DNA from: SAR92 clade bacterium H231
GTDB lineage: Bacteria > Pseudomonadota > Gammaproteobacteria > Pseudomonadales > Porticoccaceae
NCBI GenBank assembly: GCA_025153775.1
Contig: JAOALC010000004.1
Coordinates: 496,001 to 560,000, forward strand
Length of the DNA stretch: 64,000 nucleotides
Reading direction: 5' to 3'
Shown: positions 1-9,865 of the stretch, in pieces
Layout of the letters: every line of letters begins with the position of its first letter
Position numbering within the stretch: the first letter of the stretch is position 1
Position numbers and translations under genes: made by a program
Notes under the pieces: generated by a model
What the model saw: the letters and a program-made list of their open reading frames with translations, nothing else
What the model was told of the DNA's origin: nothing
Databases searched by the model: none

Positions 1-2671
1 TAGAGCGGCCACCCAGACCATTCATTGCCTCAGCCAGAGACTCATGGGCCTCAGGTGACAGGGCACCCAGAGACATACCAGCGGAGTCAAAGCGCTTAAC
101 AATGGCCTCCATAGGCTCCACTTCGGCCAGATCAATGGCTTTTGCGCTACTGTTAATCGACAGCAGGTCCCGCAGTGTTGCCGCCGGTCTGGTATTTACC
201 AGGCTGGCATAGTCTTTCCAGGCTTTGTAATCATTGTTTTGCACGGCTTTGTGCATGGTCTGCACAACATCCGGATTATAGGCGTGGTACTCCTGGCCAT
301 GGACATATTTTAAGAGCCCGCCAGGACTAATTGGCTTGCGCAGCTTCCAGGCTATTTTAGCTAGCTCAGCCTGATCCTGTTGGAAATCGTCAAAGGTGGC
401 GCCCTCGAGACGACTGATCAAACCAGGGAAACAGAGATCAATAACTTCTGAATTTAAACCTATGGCTTCAAATAGCAGAGCGCCGCGGTAGGAGGCTATG
501 GTTGAAATACCCATCTTGGATAAAATTTTCAGCAGGCCTTTATTAATGCCTTTGCGGTACTGCTTGAAGGCCGTGTCCACATCCACCAGCAGTTCGCCAC
601 TGCCAATCAGATCGCAGAGCACATGGTAGCTTAGATAGGGGTAAACCAAGGAGGCACCGCAACCAATTAACGTGGCTATATGATGGGAGTCCCGAGCATA
701 ACCCGTGCTGGCCACCAGGTTGGTGTCACAGCGCAGGCCTGTATCAATCAGATGACTGTGCACTGCACCCACGGCCATCAATGTGTGAATAGGCAGCTTG
801 CCTTCAATTAAACTGTGGTCAGAGAGGATACAGACCACAGTGCCACCGCGGACAGAGGCTTCAACCTCTTTGCAAACTCGCTGCACAGCCTGTTTGAGAC
901 TCTCGGTCTGGGGATCGTAATTGAGGTCAAATTTTTGGACCGGGAACTCTGAGTATTCATTGTTTTTAAGCGCATAGTATTTGCGTGGTGACAGTACAGG
1001 ACTGGACAGACCAATGCGCTGACCCAGATAGGACTGCTCTTTGAAGATGCTACCTTCGCGCCCCAGCTCCACACCCAGAGACATCACCACGGCTTCGCGC
1101 AGCGGATCTATGGGTGGGTTAGTCACCTGAGCAAATTGCTGACGGAAGAAATCAAACAGATTGCGCTGCCTGGTGGAAAGTACCGCCATGGGCGTGTCAT
1201 CGCCCATAGAGCCCACAGCTTCCTGGCCACCTTCGGCCAGAGGCCGCAGCACCTGATCCCGCTCCTCAAAGGAGACCTGGAACATCTTCATATAAGTCTT
1301 TATTTGCTCTCGACTCAGGGTACCTTCGATATCAATGCTGTCGGTATCAAAGCTCGACTCTATGGCAAAGCGACCTTCGTTCAGCCACTTTTTGTAGGGG
1401 TGGCGAGCCGCTAACTGATCTTCGATCTCATCGCGGAACAGAATTCGTCCCTCCTGAGTATCGATCGACATAATGTCACCTGGCCCAAGACGCCCCTTTG
1501 CTACGACATTTTCCGGCAGATAGTCATAGACGCCCACCTCTGAAGCCACAGTGATAACATCATCATCTGTCATCACCCAGCGCGAGGGTCGCAGACCATT
1601 TCTGTCCAGAGTACAGACAGCGTAGCGGCCGTCTGTGATAACCAGACCCGCAGGGCCATCCCAGGGTTCCTGGTGCATGGAGAGGTAGTCGTAGAGAGCT
1701 TTATGATCGGGATTTCGATCTTCAACATTCTGCCAGGCTGGTGGCACCAGGCTGCGCACCGCAAGATGCAGGTCCATACCGCCGGTAACCAGCATCTCGA
1801 GCATATTGTCCAGGCTTGAGGAGTCTGAACCTGTGCGATTGACTAAGGGGGCCGCTTCCAGCAAATCCGGTAGCAGGTCAGTTTTGTACTTGGGGGTTCT
1901 GGCCACAGACCAGTTTCTGTTGCCCATAATGGTGTTGATCTCACCATTGTGAGCCAGCATTCGGAAAGGCTGTGCCAATGGCCATTTGGGCATGGTATTG
2001 GTGGAGAAGCGCTGGTGAAACACGCAGATAGCAGTCTCAAGACGCTCGTCAGCCAGGTCTAAGTAAAAGCCCGGCAGATCCACCGGCATCATCAGACCTT
2101 TATAGCTGAGAATATTGGTACCAAAACTGGCTATATGGAAGCTGTCGTCAGTCTCCAGACGTTTCTCAGCCTTGCGGCGCCCCATATAGAGTCGGGCGGT
2201 AAACTTCTGTTCGTCGGCAATATCTCCGGGAGCAATAAAAACCTGCTCAAAGGCGGGTAGCGACTCCAGGGCAATGGGCCCCAGACAGCTGTTATCTGTG
2301 GGTACTTCTCGCCAACCAATAACTGCCAGACCCTGGTTAGCCAGCTCTTCTTCAAGAATAGATTTTGCCTTGCCGCGCAGCTCGTCGTCGGTGCTCATCA
2401 TCACCACACCTACGGCGTAGGATTCTGGCAACTCTACTTGCAGAGTCTCCGCAACCACGGTCCGCAGGAAGCTGTCGGGCTTCTGCATAAGCAGGCCACA
2501 GCCATCTCCTGTCTTGCCGTCTGCGGCAACACCGCCACGATGCGTCATACAGGTCAGCGACTGAATCGCATCCTGAATCAGCTTATGGCTGGTCAGACCT
2601 TTAACCTGAGCTATTAATCCGAAACCACAGTTGTCTTTAAAATCATCAAGCCGACATAAGCTTTGAGTCAT
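1..2671 (-). CDS. gltB: Glutamate synthase (NADPH) large subunit, 3' part cut by window edge
   Basis: The large subunit of glutamate synthase transfers the amide of glutamine to 2-oxoglutarate during nitrogen assimilation. About 890 of the usual ~1480 codons are present; the rest lies beyond base 1. The protein starts MTQSLCRLDD and Cys15 begins the CGFGLIA motif. In this family that Cys becomes the N-terminal nucleophile of the class II glutaminase domain after propeptide removal. A second early motif, THRGG followed by DGKTGDGCG, is typical. The visible 3' end reads RFDSAGMSLGALSPEAHE, the start of the FMN-binding synthase domain. It lies downstream of aroB in the same direction, as in many Pseudomonas-like genomes, but 215 bases away, so it may have its own promoter. 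No gltD is visible. Confidence 0.93.
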   Translation of the reverse strand, partial: MTQSLCRLDDFKDNCGFGLIAQVKGLTSHKLIQDAIQSLTCMTHRGGVAADGKTGDGCGLLMQKPDSFLRTVVAETLQVELPESYAVGVVMMSTDDELRGKAKSILEEELANQGLAVIGWREVPTDNSCLGPIALESLPAFEQVFIAPGDIADEQKFTARLYMGRRKAEKRLETDDSFHIASFGTNILSYKGLMMPVDLPGFYLDLADERLETAICVFHQRFSTNTMPKWPLAQPFRMLAHNGEINTIMGNRNWSVARTPKYKTDLLPDLLEAAPLVNRTGSDSSSLDNMLEMLVTGGMDLHLAVRSLVPPAWQNVEDRNPDHKALYDYLSMHQEPWDGPAGLVITDGRYAVCTLDRNGLRPSRWVMTDDDVITVASEVGVYDYLPENVVAKGRLGPGDIMSIDTQEGRILFRDEIEDQLAARHPYKKWLNEGRFAIESSFDTDSIDIEGTLSREQIKTYMKMFQVSFEERDQVLRPLAEGGQEAVGSMGDDTPMAVLSTRQRNLFDFFRQQFAQVTNPPIDPLREAVVMSLGVELGREGSIFKEQSYLGQRIGLSSPVLSPRKYYALKNNEYSEFPVQKFDLNYDPQTESLKQAVQRVCKEVEASVRGGTVVCILSDHSLIEGKLPIHTLMAVGAVHSHLIDTGLRCDTNLVASTGYARDSHHIATLIGCGASLVYPYLSYHVLCDLIGSGELLVDVDTAFKQYRKGINKGLLKILSKMGISTIASYRGALLFEAIGLNSEVIDLCFPGLISRLEGATFDDFQQDQAELAKIAWKLRKPISPGGLLKYVHGQEYHAYNPDVVQTMHKAVQNNDYKAWKDYASLVNTRPAATLRDLLSINSSAKAIDLAEVEPMEAIVKRFDSAGMSLGALSPEAHESLAEAMNGLGGRS

Positions 2672-2886
2672 AATTAAACCCATAGTAAAACGTTACAAAA
2701 AGTAATGATGGTTGGTTGAACAGAAGTTAAGTGTAATTCGATATGCGCGGCGCATTTTACACTTTAGGAGCATGTTCGACAATCAGTTATACCTACAATA
2801 GGTGCAGATTGGACTACTCTTGACCCACTCTTGGTCAGCTATAAGCCTAAATTAGATTGCAGGAGAAGGCTGAAATAACAGGGTCT

Positions 2887-4014
2887 TCAGACGAGGCAGG
2901 TCTCTGTGAGAACCTGCTGTAACCATTTTGACTCAAAATCGGCACTCACCGTCGCACTGCCAATGCTATCTAGCAGCACCAACCGCAACTGGCCGTCGAG
3001 CACCTTTTTATCGCGCACCATCAAATGTAGAAAATCATCTGCCTTCATATTCTCTGGTGGCTGCGCCGGCAAGCCGCAGGCAGCAATTAGATTTCTGGCC
3101 CGCTGGAGATCCTCAGCGCTAATCTTGCCCGCTAGCAGGGACAGATGCGCCGCCATAACCATACCTGCAGCCACTGCTTCACCGTGAAGCCAGTCTCTGT
3201 ACTGCTGGAAGGTTTCGATTGCATGACCAAAGGTATGGCCCAGATTGAGAATCGCCCTGATACCCTGCTCCGTCTCATCGGCGGAGACCACCATGGCTTT
3301 ATTCATGCACGATCTATGGATGGCGTAAGCCAGAGCCTCATTGTCCCGGTTCAGTAGCCCCTGGGTATTATCTTCCAGCCAGGTAAAAAATACCGGGTCG
3401 GCAATCAGGCCGTACTTGATAACTTCAGCCAGGCCAGAGCGAAACTCACGATCGGGCAGGGTCGATAAGGTATCCGTATCTATGATTACAGCTCGCGGCT
3501 GATAGAAGGCGCCTATCATATTTTTGCCCAGGCTGTGGTTGACCGCCGTCTTGCCGCCAACCGATGAATCAACCTGAGCCAGCAATGTGGTTGGCACCTG
3601 TATAAAGGGCACCCCGCGCTGATAGCAGGCGGCCGCAAACCCGGTCATATCACCTACCACACCACCACCTAGGGCAATCAAGGTAGTTTTTCGATCGTGC
3701 TGACTCTCTATTAGCCCGGTAAATATCTCATTGAGCGTTTCAAGATTTTTGTAGCGCTCGCCGTCTTGCAGAATCACAGTATCGACCTGCACCCCCGACA
3801 ACTGATCCTGCAGGATCTGCAAATAAAGCGGAGCAATGCTGGTGTTGGTGACAATAAGTGCCTTTTGCCCCTGGATATACTGGGCGATATTGGCGGCCGA
3901 CATCTGCCCTGCCCCAATATGAATAGGGTAACTTCTGTCCCCTAGGTTCACATCTAGGGAAATTCCACTGGCTGGGCTATTTAATCCGCTCGCCGCGCTG
4001 TCTACTCTGTTCAT
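2887..4014 (-). CDS. aroB: 3-dehydroquinate synthase
   Basis: Converts DAHP to 3-dehydroquinate, the second step of the shikimate pathway, in the cytoplasm with NAD and a divalent metal. The 375-residue protein carries the NAD-binding segment [13 protein letters not shown] near residues 116-128, the [16 protein letters not shown] motif, and the metal-ligand motif [11 protein letters not shown]. Length is near the usual ~360, with about 15 extra N-terminal residues ([17 protein letters not shown]) of low-complexity character, so the true start could be slightly downstream. It follows aroK by 59 bases in the pil-aroKB order common in gammaproteobacteria. Confidence 0.97.
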   Translation of the reverse strand: MNRVDSAASGLNSPASGISLDVNLGDRSYPIHIGAGQMSAANIAQYIQGQKALIVTNTSIAPLYLQILQDQLSGVQVDTVILQDGERYKNLETLNEIFTGLIESQHDRKTTLIALGGGVVGDMTGFAAACYQRGVPFIQVPTTLLAQVDSSVGGKTAVNHSLGKNMIGAFYQPRAVIIDTDTLSTLPDREFRSGLAEVIKYGLIADPVFFTWLEDNTQGLLNRDNEALAYAIHRSCMNKAMVVSADETEQGIRAILNLGHTFGHAIETFQQYRDWLHGEAVAAGMVMAAHLSLLAGKISAEDLQRARNLIAACGLPAQPPENMKADDFLHLMVRDKKVLDGQLRLVLLDSIGSATVSADFESKWLQQVLTETCLV

Positions 4015-4073
4015 GAGGCTGGAGGCTCTGCAAAGGTTGCTGGATGGGTATTATGCGCAGCCGGCGCGAATTA

Positions 4074-4592
4074 TCAAAGCTCCGCAAGTGCGGCTGCGAG
4101 ATTTTTTGCCAATCTGCCTGGCACCACAGAGCCAGAGGGAAAGACAAGGTCGGCAATTTCGCGATACAGGGGATCGCGCTTTTCAACCAGCTGGTCTATG
4201 ACCTCCCGGCGATTATCCACCTGCAGAAGAGGCCTACTTTTGTCCTTGCGCGTTCTCTCGTAGAGCTGTTCTCTGGTGGCGGAGAGATAGATTACCTGAC
4301 CATTTTCACTCAATGCGGTGCGATTTTCCGGACGCAAAATAATACCTCCACCAGTAGCAATAACCGAGGAGGCGTCATTTTCGATTAAATCTTGTAACAC
4401 CTTGGTTTCACGGGCGCGAAAACCCTCTTCGCCCTCCATATCGAATATCCACTGAATATCCGCACCGGTGCGGGATTCAATTTCGTTGTCTATATCAAAA
4501 AATGGCCGATTCAGAAAAGCAGCCAGATGTTTACCAATGGTGGACTTGCCGGCCCCCATGGGGCCGACTAAAAAAATATGTTGTTCGCTCAT
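4074..4592 (-). CDS. aroK: Shikimate kinase
   Basis: Phosphorylates shikimate with ATP, the fifth shikimate-pathway step. The 172-residue protein is full length for the family. It has the Walker A loop GPMGAGKSTIG near residues 10-20, the shikimate-binding DID motif (FFDIDNEIE), the FRARE segment, GGGIILR, and the lid region RTRKDKSRPLL. Its ATG overlaps the last four bases of pilQ (ATGA), which indicates translational coupling to the pilus operon. Confidence 0.97.
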   Translation of the reverse strand: MSEQHIFLVGPMGAGKSTIGKHLAAFLNRPFFDIDNEIESRTGADIQWIFDMEGEEGFRARETKVLQDLIENDASSVIATGGGIILRPENRTALSENGQVIYLSATREQLYERTRKDKSRPLLQVDNRREVIDQLVEKRDPLYREIADLVFPSGSVVPGRLAKNLAAALAEL

Positions 4593-6862
4593 CTATCCAG
4601 AAGATTATCGTCAATTATTTTCGGAGTTATAAAGATGAGTATTTCACGTTTTTCAATATTTCGCAGGTCATTTCTGAAAAGCTTACCCAAAAACGGTATA
4701 TCGCCCAGCATTGGCACTTTTTCGGTACCATTAACTTCTTCAGTCTGGAAGATACCCCCAAGCACCAATGTCTGCCCATCGCCCACCAGGGCCTGAGTTT
4801 CGATACGGGTGATATCTATGGAGGGTTCCCCAGTGGGTGTAAAGGCGCCCACAGAGTCCTGGGAGACCAATAAATCCATAATGATACGATTGTCTGGCGT
4901 TATCTGGGGCGTTACCTCCAGCTGCAATACCGCCTCTTTAAATTCAATGCTGGTGGCTCCGCTTGAAGTGGCTTTCTCGAAAGCGATTTCGGTACCAGAC
5001 TTGATCACTGCCTGCTGTTTGTCACCCGTCAGCACCTTGGGCTGGGAGACAATCTCACCATAGCCGTCTGACTCCAGCGCACTGAGCTCTAGATCAATCA
5101 GAAAATTGTCGGTCAGGTAGCCCAGGCTAAAGGCGCCAGTGGGGTCTGAGACGCCCAGATCAACCGCCAGGCTGTCACCCAAGCCAAAATCATAGTTCCT
5201 GCTGTAGAGGGTGGGGCCATCATCTGCATTGCCCGGGATACCATCGGGACCATCATCGGTTTCAATTTCGTCGGCCGAGTAGGAAAAGCTTTCAACCACA
5301 CCGGCCCCAGGAGCCAGTCCAGAGCGACGCCCGGATATGCCTACAGTCCTGTCGCCAAAGGCGCTGGAAACCGGACCGCCGGTTAAACGATCAACACCAG
5401 CCAGGCCCCAGGTAACACCCAGCTCCTTTTTAAAGTCTGTATTGGCAATAACAATACGCGCCTCAATCAATACCTGCTTGATAGGTACATCGATCTCCTC
5501 AATCAGCCGCTTGAACTCGTTAATCTTGTCTTCTGTATCCGTGAGGATAATGGTATTGGTGCGTTCATCCACTATGGCACTGCCTCGCTCAGACAGAATA
5601 CTATTAGTGGCATTGCCGTCCCGGGCCGAACCGCCAGACTGGCCCAGCTGCTGGTCATCTGCGGTAAACAGTTCAAAGATTTCTGCGGCATCTGCATAGC
5701 GAATGCGCACAAACGCAGTCTCCAGTGGGGCCAGCTCCTGAAGCTGCTTGTTAGCCTCCACCTGCAGCCTCTCCTGCTCAGCGATTTCTGCTGCCGGAGC
5801 CACCATCAACACATTGCCCTCCTGGCGTTTGTCCAGACCTTTGGCTTTGAGAACAATCTCCAGCGCCTGATCCCAGGGCACCTGATCCAGGCGCAATGTA
5901 ATACTGCCGGTCACCGTATCACTGGCCACCAGATTGAGAGAGGTAAAGTCAGCGATAAGCTGCAGCACAGAGCGCACTTCAATACTTTGGAAATTGAGCG
6001 ACAGCCGATCACCGGTGAAATCAAACTTCTTGGCCTGCTCTGCCACCTCAGCCTCTGATAATGGCTTTACACTGACCCTGTACTGGTTGTCAGTCTGATA
6101 GGCCAGATAATCATACTGGCCCTGAGCCTCAATGGTTATCACCGTAGTTGAACCATCCTGCACAGCGTCTACAGCGTTGACCGGAGTGGCAAAATCCACT
6201 ACATCCAGCCTTCTATCAAGAAAACCAGGCAGCTCTGTCTGGTAGAACGACAGCTTTATGCTCTTGCCCGATTTGTCTATATCTATATTGATCGAGGGGT
6301 CGCTGAGGTCAATCAAAACCAGCCCTGCGCCCTCAGTTTCACGACGAAAATCTATCCCGGTCACTGCGGCATTGAGATTATCCGCAGCCTCAACAGATTG
6401 CTCGCGATAGGCAGCGGGCTGGAATCCAGAGAGCGGCTGTTGACTGGCCAGCTGGGGTTGGCTCGAGACGCCAACCTGCACTGTCAGGCTATTGCCTTCA
6501 ACCCGGGTCGCAAAGGGGGCGGACTCCTGCAAATTGACAATTAGACGAGTGCGACGACCATCGGAGACCACCACCGCATTGTGCGCATTGGCAAATGTCA
6601 GGGGGTATTTTTTCTTTTCCAGCTGGCTGTGCACCTGGTCAAAATCAAGAACCAGTCTTGCAGGCTGAGCTATTTCGTAGGCCCTGGGTTCCGGTGGCTG
6701 GTCAGAAAATTGCAACCTTATGGCAAAGCTGTCATCCGACAATGCCTGAAATTCAATGTCCTGAACCTGAATGCCCTGAGCCACAGCAGCCTCAGCCATA
6801 CTGGCCCAGACAGCTGGTGCCAACAGACACCAATACAAACATTGCTTGAGTCGACTAATCAT
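4589..6862 (-). CDS. pilQ: Type IV pilus secretin PilQ
   Basis: Forms the outer-membrane pore through which the type IV pilus is extruded. The start at 6862 was preferred over an in-frame ATG 33 bases upstream: it follows an AGGGA ribosome site, and the product begins directly with a signal peptide (MISRLKQCLYWCLLAPAVWA...AVAQG), whereas the longer form overlaps pilP. The ~757-residue protein has N-terminal AMIN-type beta domains that bind peptidoglycan, an N0/STN-like domain beginning LSLNFQSIEVRSVLQLIADF, an N1 domain, and a C-terminal secretin barrel with VPMLGDIPFLGKLFR and LIFITPKI. It is the last pil gene of pilMNOPQ and overlaps aroK by 4 bases. Confidence 0.97.
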   Translation of the reverse strand: MISRLKQCLYWCLLAPAVWASMAEAAVAQGIQVQDIEFQALSDDSFAIRLQFSDQPPEPRAYEIAQPARLVLDFDQVHSQLEKKKYPLTFANAHNAVVVSDGRRTRLIVNLQESAPFATRVEGNSLTVQVGVSSQPQLASQQPLSGFQPAAYREQSVEAADNLNAAVTGIDFRRETEGAGLVLIDLSDPSINIDIDKSGKSIKLSFYQTELPGFLDRRLDVVDFATPVNAVDAVQDGSTTVITIEAQGQYDYLAYQTDNQYRVSVKPLSEAEVAEQAKKFDFTGDRLSLNFQSIEVRSVLQLIADFTSLNLVASDTVTGSITLRLDQVPWDQALEIVLKAKGLDKRQEGNVLMVAPAAEIAEQERLQVEANKQLQELAPLETAFVRIRYADAAEIFELFTADDQQLGQSGGSARDGNATNSILSERGSAIVDERTNTIILTDTEDKINEFKRLIEEIDVPIKQVLIEARIVIANTDFKKELGVTWGLAGVDRLTGGPVSSAFGDRTVGISGRRSGLAPGAGVVESFSYSADEIETDDGPDGIPGNADDGPTLYSRNYDFGLGDSLAVDLGVSDPTGAFSLGYLTDNFLIDLELSALESDGYGEIVSQPKVLTGDKQQAVIKSGTEIAFEKATSSGATSIEFKEAVLQLEVTPQITPDNRIIMDLLVSQDSVGAFTPTGEPSIDITRIETQALVGDGQTLVLGGIFQTEEVNGTEKVPMLGDIPFLGKLFRNDLRNIEKREILIFITPKIIDDNLLDR

Positions 6863-6884
6863 TTTATTTTCCCTAACTCGTTGA

Positions 6885-7430
6885 TTACTCTTCATTCATG
6901 CCCATTGTTCTGGGGCGGTTAATCCATCCACCTTTGCCATCAGGAACTGTCTCTAAAACATCTAACTCAAATTCACCTATCTGAGTAATTTTGCCGAAGT
7001 TCCTGCCGATAAAATTGCCTCTGGCTACCCGGTGCACACGGCCATTGCCATCGTCTATCAGCGCCCAGATATTCTGATCCTTACTCAGGGTACCCACCAT
7101 GGACAGGGCGCTGTAGCTAAACAGCTCCAGAGGCTGTTTTTGCCTCATTTGGTCCGGCGCTGATGCTGCTTTGCCACCTATTTCCGACTCCGCGGTAATA
7201 ATTGCCGGGGGCTCAAAGGGACTGCGCATGGCCAGAGCACTGTAGTTAAAGCGCTCTGCCGGCGGATAGGTTGGCAGTGGCTCAATCTGACCCTGAGGGC
7301 GCTCACGGGACTCTGCCATTAGGCTGTCCAGATCACTAAACTGGCTATCGCCCACACAGGCAGAGAGCAGAGCAGCGGCAATAACAGCCATTGGGCTAGT
7401 GAGATGACAGTATCGGCGACTGGGCCTCAT
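6885..7430 (-). CDS. pilP: Type IV pilus inner-membrane lipoprotein PilP
   Basis: A periplasmic lipoprotein linking the PilMNO inner-membrane platform to the PilQ secretin. The 181-residue protein has a lipobox LLSAC with Cys25 as the expected lipidated residue, a Pro-rich linker (residues ~45-75), and a C-terminal beta domain starting around LELFSYSALSMVGTL, the HR-box-like region that contacts PilQ. Its ATG overlaps the pilO stop by 4 bases. A second SALAMRSPFEPP segment in the linker resembles the LSMVGTL segment; this pattern is common in PilP. Confidence 0.95.
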   Translation of the reverse strand: MRPSRRYCHLTSPMAVIAAALLSACVGDSQFSDLDSLMAESRERPQGQIEPLPTYPPAERFNYSALAMRSPFEPPAIITAESEIGGKAASAPDQMRQKQPLELFSYSALSMVGTLSKDQNIWALIDDGNGRVHRVARGNFIGRNFGKITQIGEFELDVLETVPDGKGGWINRPRTMGMNEE

Positions 7431-8038
7431 TGGGATGCCTCCGCTTTATATCTGTATGTCTTGGCCTCAATCACCATATTTAACAGACCGCTGTCCGCTT
7501 GTTTTATCGAGTAATTGTGCAGAGTAACAATCCTTGGCAGTGCAGCAACGCCGCTGACAAATGAACCAAAGTCATGGTAATCGCCAGTGACATCAATCTT
7601 TATTGGCAGCTCTACATAGAATTCCGAAACCTGCTCGGGCTGCAGCGAAATAGCTTTCATACTGAGCCCACTGCCGTAGGCTACCTCGGTAATATCCTCG
7701 AGCAGGCCGGGCACTTCAGTATCCTTGGGCAGCTGTTTAAGCAGAGCCCCGAAGGTGTCATCCAGCTCAATCATCTGCACCCTGTAGGCCTCCAGATTGG
7801 CCGCCTGAAATGCTTTGGTACCATATTGATCAAGTAGAACAGTCTCTTTACTGGCCGCCGCCTGATACTGCTGGCGCAAATCCTGAACCTTTACAAAGTA
7901 GCCTAAAATAAGGATAACAATGGCCACTGCAACCAGTAACAGCGTTTTTACCGGTGCAGGCCATATGCCGATTTGCTGAATATCCAAATCAGCAAAATCA
8001 ATATCCTTGAGCTCCTTAATGCTTTCTACAAATGACAT
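7427..8038 (-). CDS. pilO: Type IV pilus assembly protein PilO
   Basis: A bitopic inner-membrane protein that dimerises with PilN and binds PilP. The 203 residues include a short cytoplasmic N-terminus (ELKDIDFADLDIQQIGIWP), one transmembrane helix around residues 30-48 (VKTLLLVAVAIVILILGYFV), a coiled coil, and a ferredoxin-like periplasmic domain ending RYKAEASQ. The length is typical. It sits between pilN (31-base gap) and pilP (4-base overlap). Confidence 0.95.
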   Translation of the reverse strand: MSFVESIKELKDIDFADLDIQQIGIWPAPVKTLLLVAVAIVILILGYFVKVQDLRQQYQAAASKETVLLDQYGTKAFQAANLEAYRVQMIELDDTFGALLKQLPKDTEVPGLLEDITEVAYGSGLSMKAISLQPEQVSEFYVELPIKIDVTGDYHDFGSFVSGVAALPRIVTLHNYSIKQADSGLLNMVIEAKTYRYKAEASQ

Positions 8039-8069
8039 AATGTTCCTGCTACAGATTGTTAAAGGACCC

Positions 8070-8639
8070 CTAAGGGCTGGATAAATGGCTGTCAGCAGAC
8101 TGAGCTTCTATCTCTATCTGCAAATCAAATAAACTGCCCTGAGCACCCAGCCGATCGTCATGGGCCACTCTGGCCAGGTTGGAGTTTTGGTATCTCTCCG
8201 ATCGATCGAGATTCCTCATCAGAGCTGAAATACGATTATTAGATTCGGCAAAACCCGACATTTTTACCACCCCAGCCTCACGCTCTAGGCTGGACAGGTA
8301 GGTGCCCTCGGGCATTGCCCGCACCAGCTCATCAAATATTTTTACAATCTCAGACCTGGTACCCTGCAAGTCCTGAATCACTTTCATACGCAAAATCATC
8401 TCTTCTTTTTTACGCTTTAAGTCGCTGATCTCGCTGACCTTTTTATTCATCTCAGCGATATTGGCCTCCAGGTAGCTATTGCGTTGCTTTTGATTATCCA
8501 ACTGGCCTATGGCAAAACTAATCCAGATAAACAGCAGAATTGCCGCACCTACGGCAACCAGCCCCAGCAGCCCTAAATACTCTTTTCTCAATTGCTCGCG
8601 AGCTTCCTCGCGCCAGGGCAATAAATTAATTTGCGACAT
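8070..8639 (-). CDS. pilN: Type IV pilus assembly protein PilN
   Basis: Inner-membrane platform protein whose short cytoplasmic N-terminus binds PilM. Here the N-terminus is MSQINLLPWREEAREQ, matching the conserved INLLPWR motif that docks into PilM. One transmembrane helix follows (residues ~24-45, LGLVAVGAAILLFIWISFAI), then a coiled coil rich in Lys/Glu and a periplasmic ferredoxin-like domain. The ATG overlaps the pilM stop by one base. Confidence 0.96.
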   Translation of the reverse strand: MSQINLLPWREEAREQLRKEYLGLLGLVAVGAAILLFIWISFAIGQLDNQKQRNSYLEANIAEMNKKVSEISDLKRKKEEMILRMKVIQDLQGTRSEIVKIFDELVRAMPEGTYLSSLEREAGVVKMSGFAESNNRISALMRNLDRSERYQNSNLARVAHDDRLGAQGSLFDLQIEIEAQSADSHLSSP

Positions 8640-9706
8640 TATTCAAAACCTCGCAGTGCCAAGCCTACGGCTAGCATCATTGCCGGGCCGTCATTGGCCA
8701 GAGCCTCAGCGTTAATAGAGCTGTTGACCTGCATGCCAGCCAGTAAATTAGCTACCTCAGTGGGCAGCCCCAGAGAATCTTCAACTCTGGTTACCAGACC
8801 CTGGATCGCAGACACTCCCCCAGCTAAGAGCAGCTGATCCACTTCGCTATAATTACTGGAGGAATAAAAAAATTGCAGTGAGCGACTAATATGCTGAATC
8901 AATGAGTCGACAAAGGGCTGCAGTACCTCCGCCTCGTACTCCTCGGGCAGCCCACCTTTGCGCTTGGCCTCACCAGCCTCCTCCCAAGACAACCCATAGC
9001 GCCGCTGAATCTCTTTAGTTAGCTGTTTGCCACCAAATGACTGCTCTCTGGTATAGATGGTTTTGCCCTGCTCTAGAACGGTGAAGGTAAACATGGTGGC
9101 GCCAATATCGGCGATAGCTACCAGCTGATCGCCAGACTGATTGAGCTGACTAGCCATCAACTGATAGGCGCGCTCGATGGCGAAACCCTCCACATCCACA
9201 ACTTTGGGGTTGAGCCCTGCCATCTCAAGTGCTGCGCGACGGTGCTCTACATTCTCCTGACGGCAGGCAACTAGCAGAACTTTGACCAGGTCTTCATTGG
9301 ATTCCACCGGGCCTATCACATCAAAGTCGAAAGCTACCTCTTCCATTGGATAGGGGATATATTGATCCGCTTCCACCTCAATCTGCATTTCCATCTGCAA
9401 ATCGCTAAGTCCAGCCGGCAGCTCAATTTCTTTGGTGATCACTGAGGAGCCAGACACAGCAACTGCGGTATCTGTAAGCTTGGTTCCTGAATGGGTCACC
9501 AACTTTTCCAGGGTATCTGCCAGCGCGGGTATATCTGCTATGTTTTTTTCGACCATGGTGTTGCTGGGCAGTGCCATTACCCTGTAAGCCTCAACCCTGT
9601 AGCCATCCGCTGACTTACTTAGCTCAATAAGCTTGATGGCAGAAGACGAAATGTCGAGGCCTACAAGTGGTCTGGTCGGTTTTGATAAGAAATCTAAAAA
9701 GCTCAT
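8639..9706 (-). CDS. pilM: Type IV pilus assembly ATPase-like protein PilM
   Basis: A cytoplasmic actin-like (FtsA fold) protein that binds ATP and the PilN tail. The 355 residues are the usual length. Visible motifs are the phosphate-1-like loop VGLDISSSAIKLIEL near residue 15, ADIGATMFTFTVLEQG near residue 198, and the adenosine loop LLLAGGVSAIQGL near residue 292. It is the first gene of the minus-strand pilMNOPQ-aroKB unit and is divergent from ponA, an arrangement conserved in gammaproteobacteria. Confidence 0.96.
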   Translation of the reverse strand: MSFLDFLSKPTRPLVGLDISSSAIKLIELSKSADGYRVEAYRVMALPSNTMVEKNIADIPALADTLEKLVTHSGTKLTDTAVAVSGSSVITKEIELPAGLSDLQMEMQIEVEADQYIPYPMEEVAFDFDVIGPVESNEDLVKVLLVACRQENVEHRRAALEMAGLNPKVVDVEGFAIERAYQLMASQLNQSGDQLVAIADIGATMFTFTVLEQGKTIYTREQSFGGKQLTKEIQRRYGLSWEEAGEAKRKGGLPEEYEAEVLQPFVDSLIQHISRSLQFFYSSSNYSEVDQLLLAGGVSAIQGLVTRVEDSLGLPTEVANLLAGMQVNSSINAEALANDGPAMMLAVGLALRGFE

Positions 9707-9730
9707 TGCACAACTATCATCCTTGGTAAA

Positions 9731-9750
9731 CTCGATTCAACTCAATCGAG
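9731..9750. repeat. Perfect inverted repeat in the pilM-ponA divergent region
   Basis: CTCGATT (9731-9737) is repeated in inverted orientation as AATCGAG (9744-9750) with a 6-base spacer. It lies 25-45 bases before the pilM ATG on the minus strand, so it would be in the pilM leader as an RNA hairpin or serve as an operator. No regulator is identified. Confidence 0.45.
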
Positions 9751-9806
9751 AGGAGCCGTCCCGGGCGAGAAATGACATTAACAATGTTTCCTAAGTCTGC
9801 AAATGA

Positions 9807-9835
9807 TGCACTTCACATTCTCTACACCTTATAAT
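9807..9835 (+). promoter_or_regulatory. Candidate sigma-70 promoter for ponA
   Basis: A perfect TATAAT lies at 9830-9835, with a weak -35 candidate TGCACT at 9807-9812 (17-base spacing). Transcription would begin near 9842, which supports the GTG start at 9866 and excludes the in-frame ATG at 9803. Confidence 0.55.
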
Positions 9836-9865
9836 AGACGTTCATTTTTAAGGTGCCTCAAAATA

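Noticed and set aside
2818-2838. TGACC/GGTCA mini-hairpin between aroB and gltB as a terminator
   Set aside because: Only five base pairs and no T-tract.
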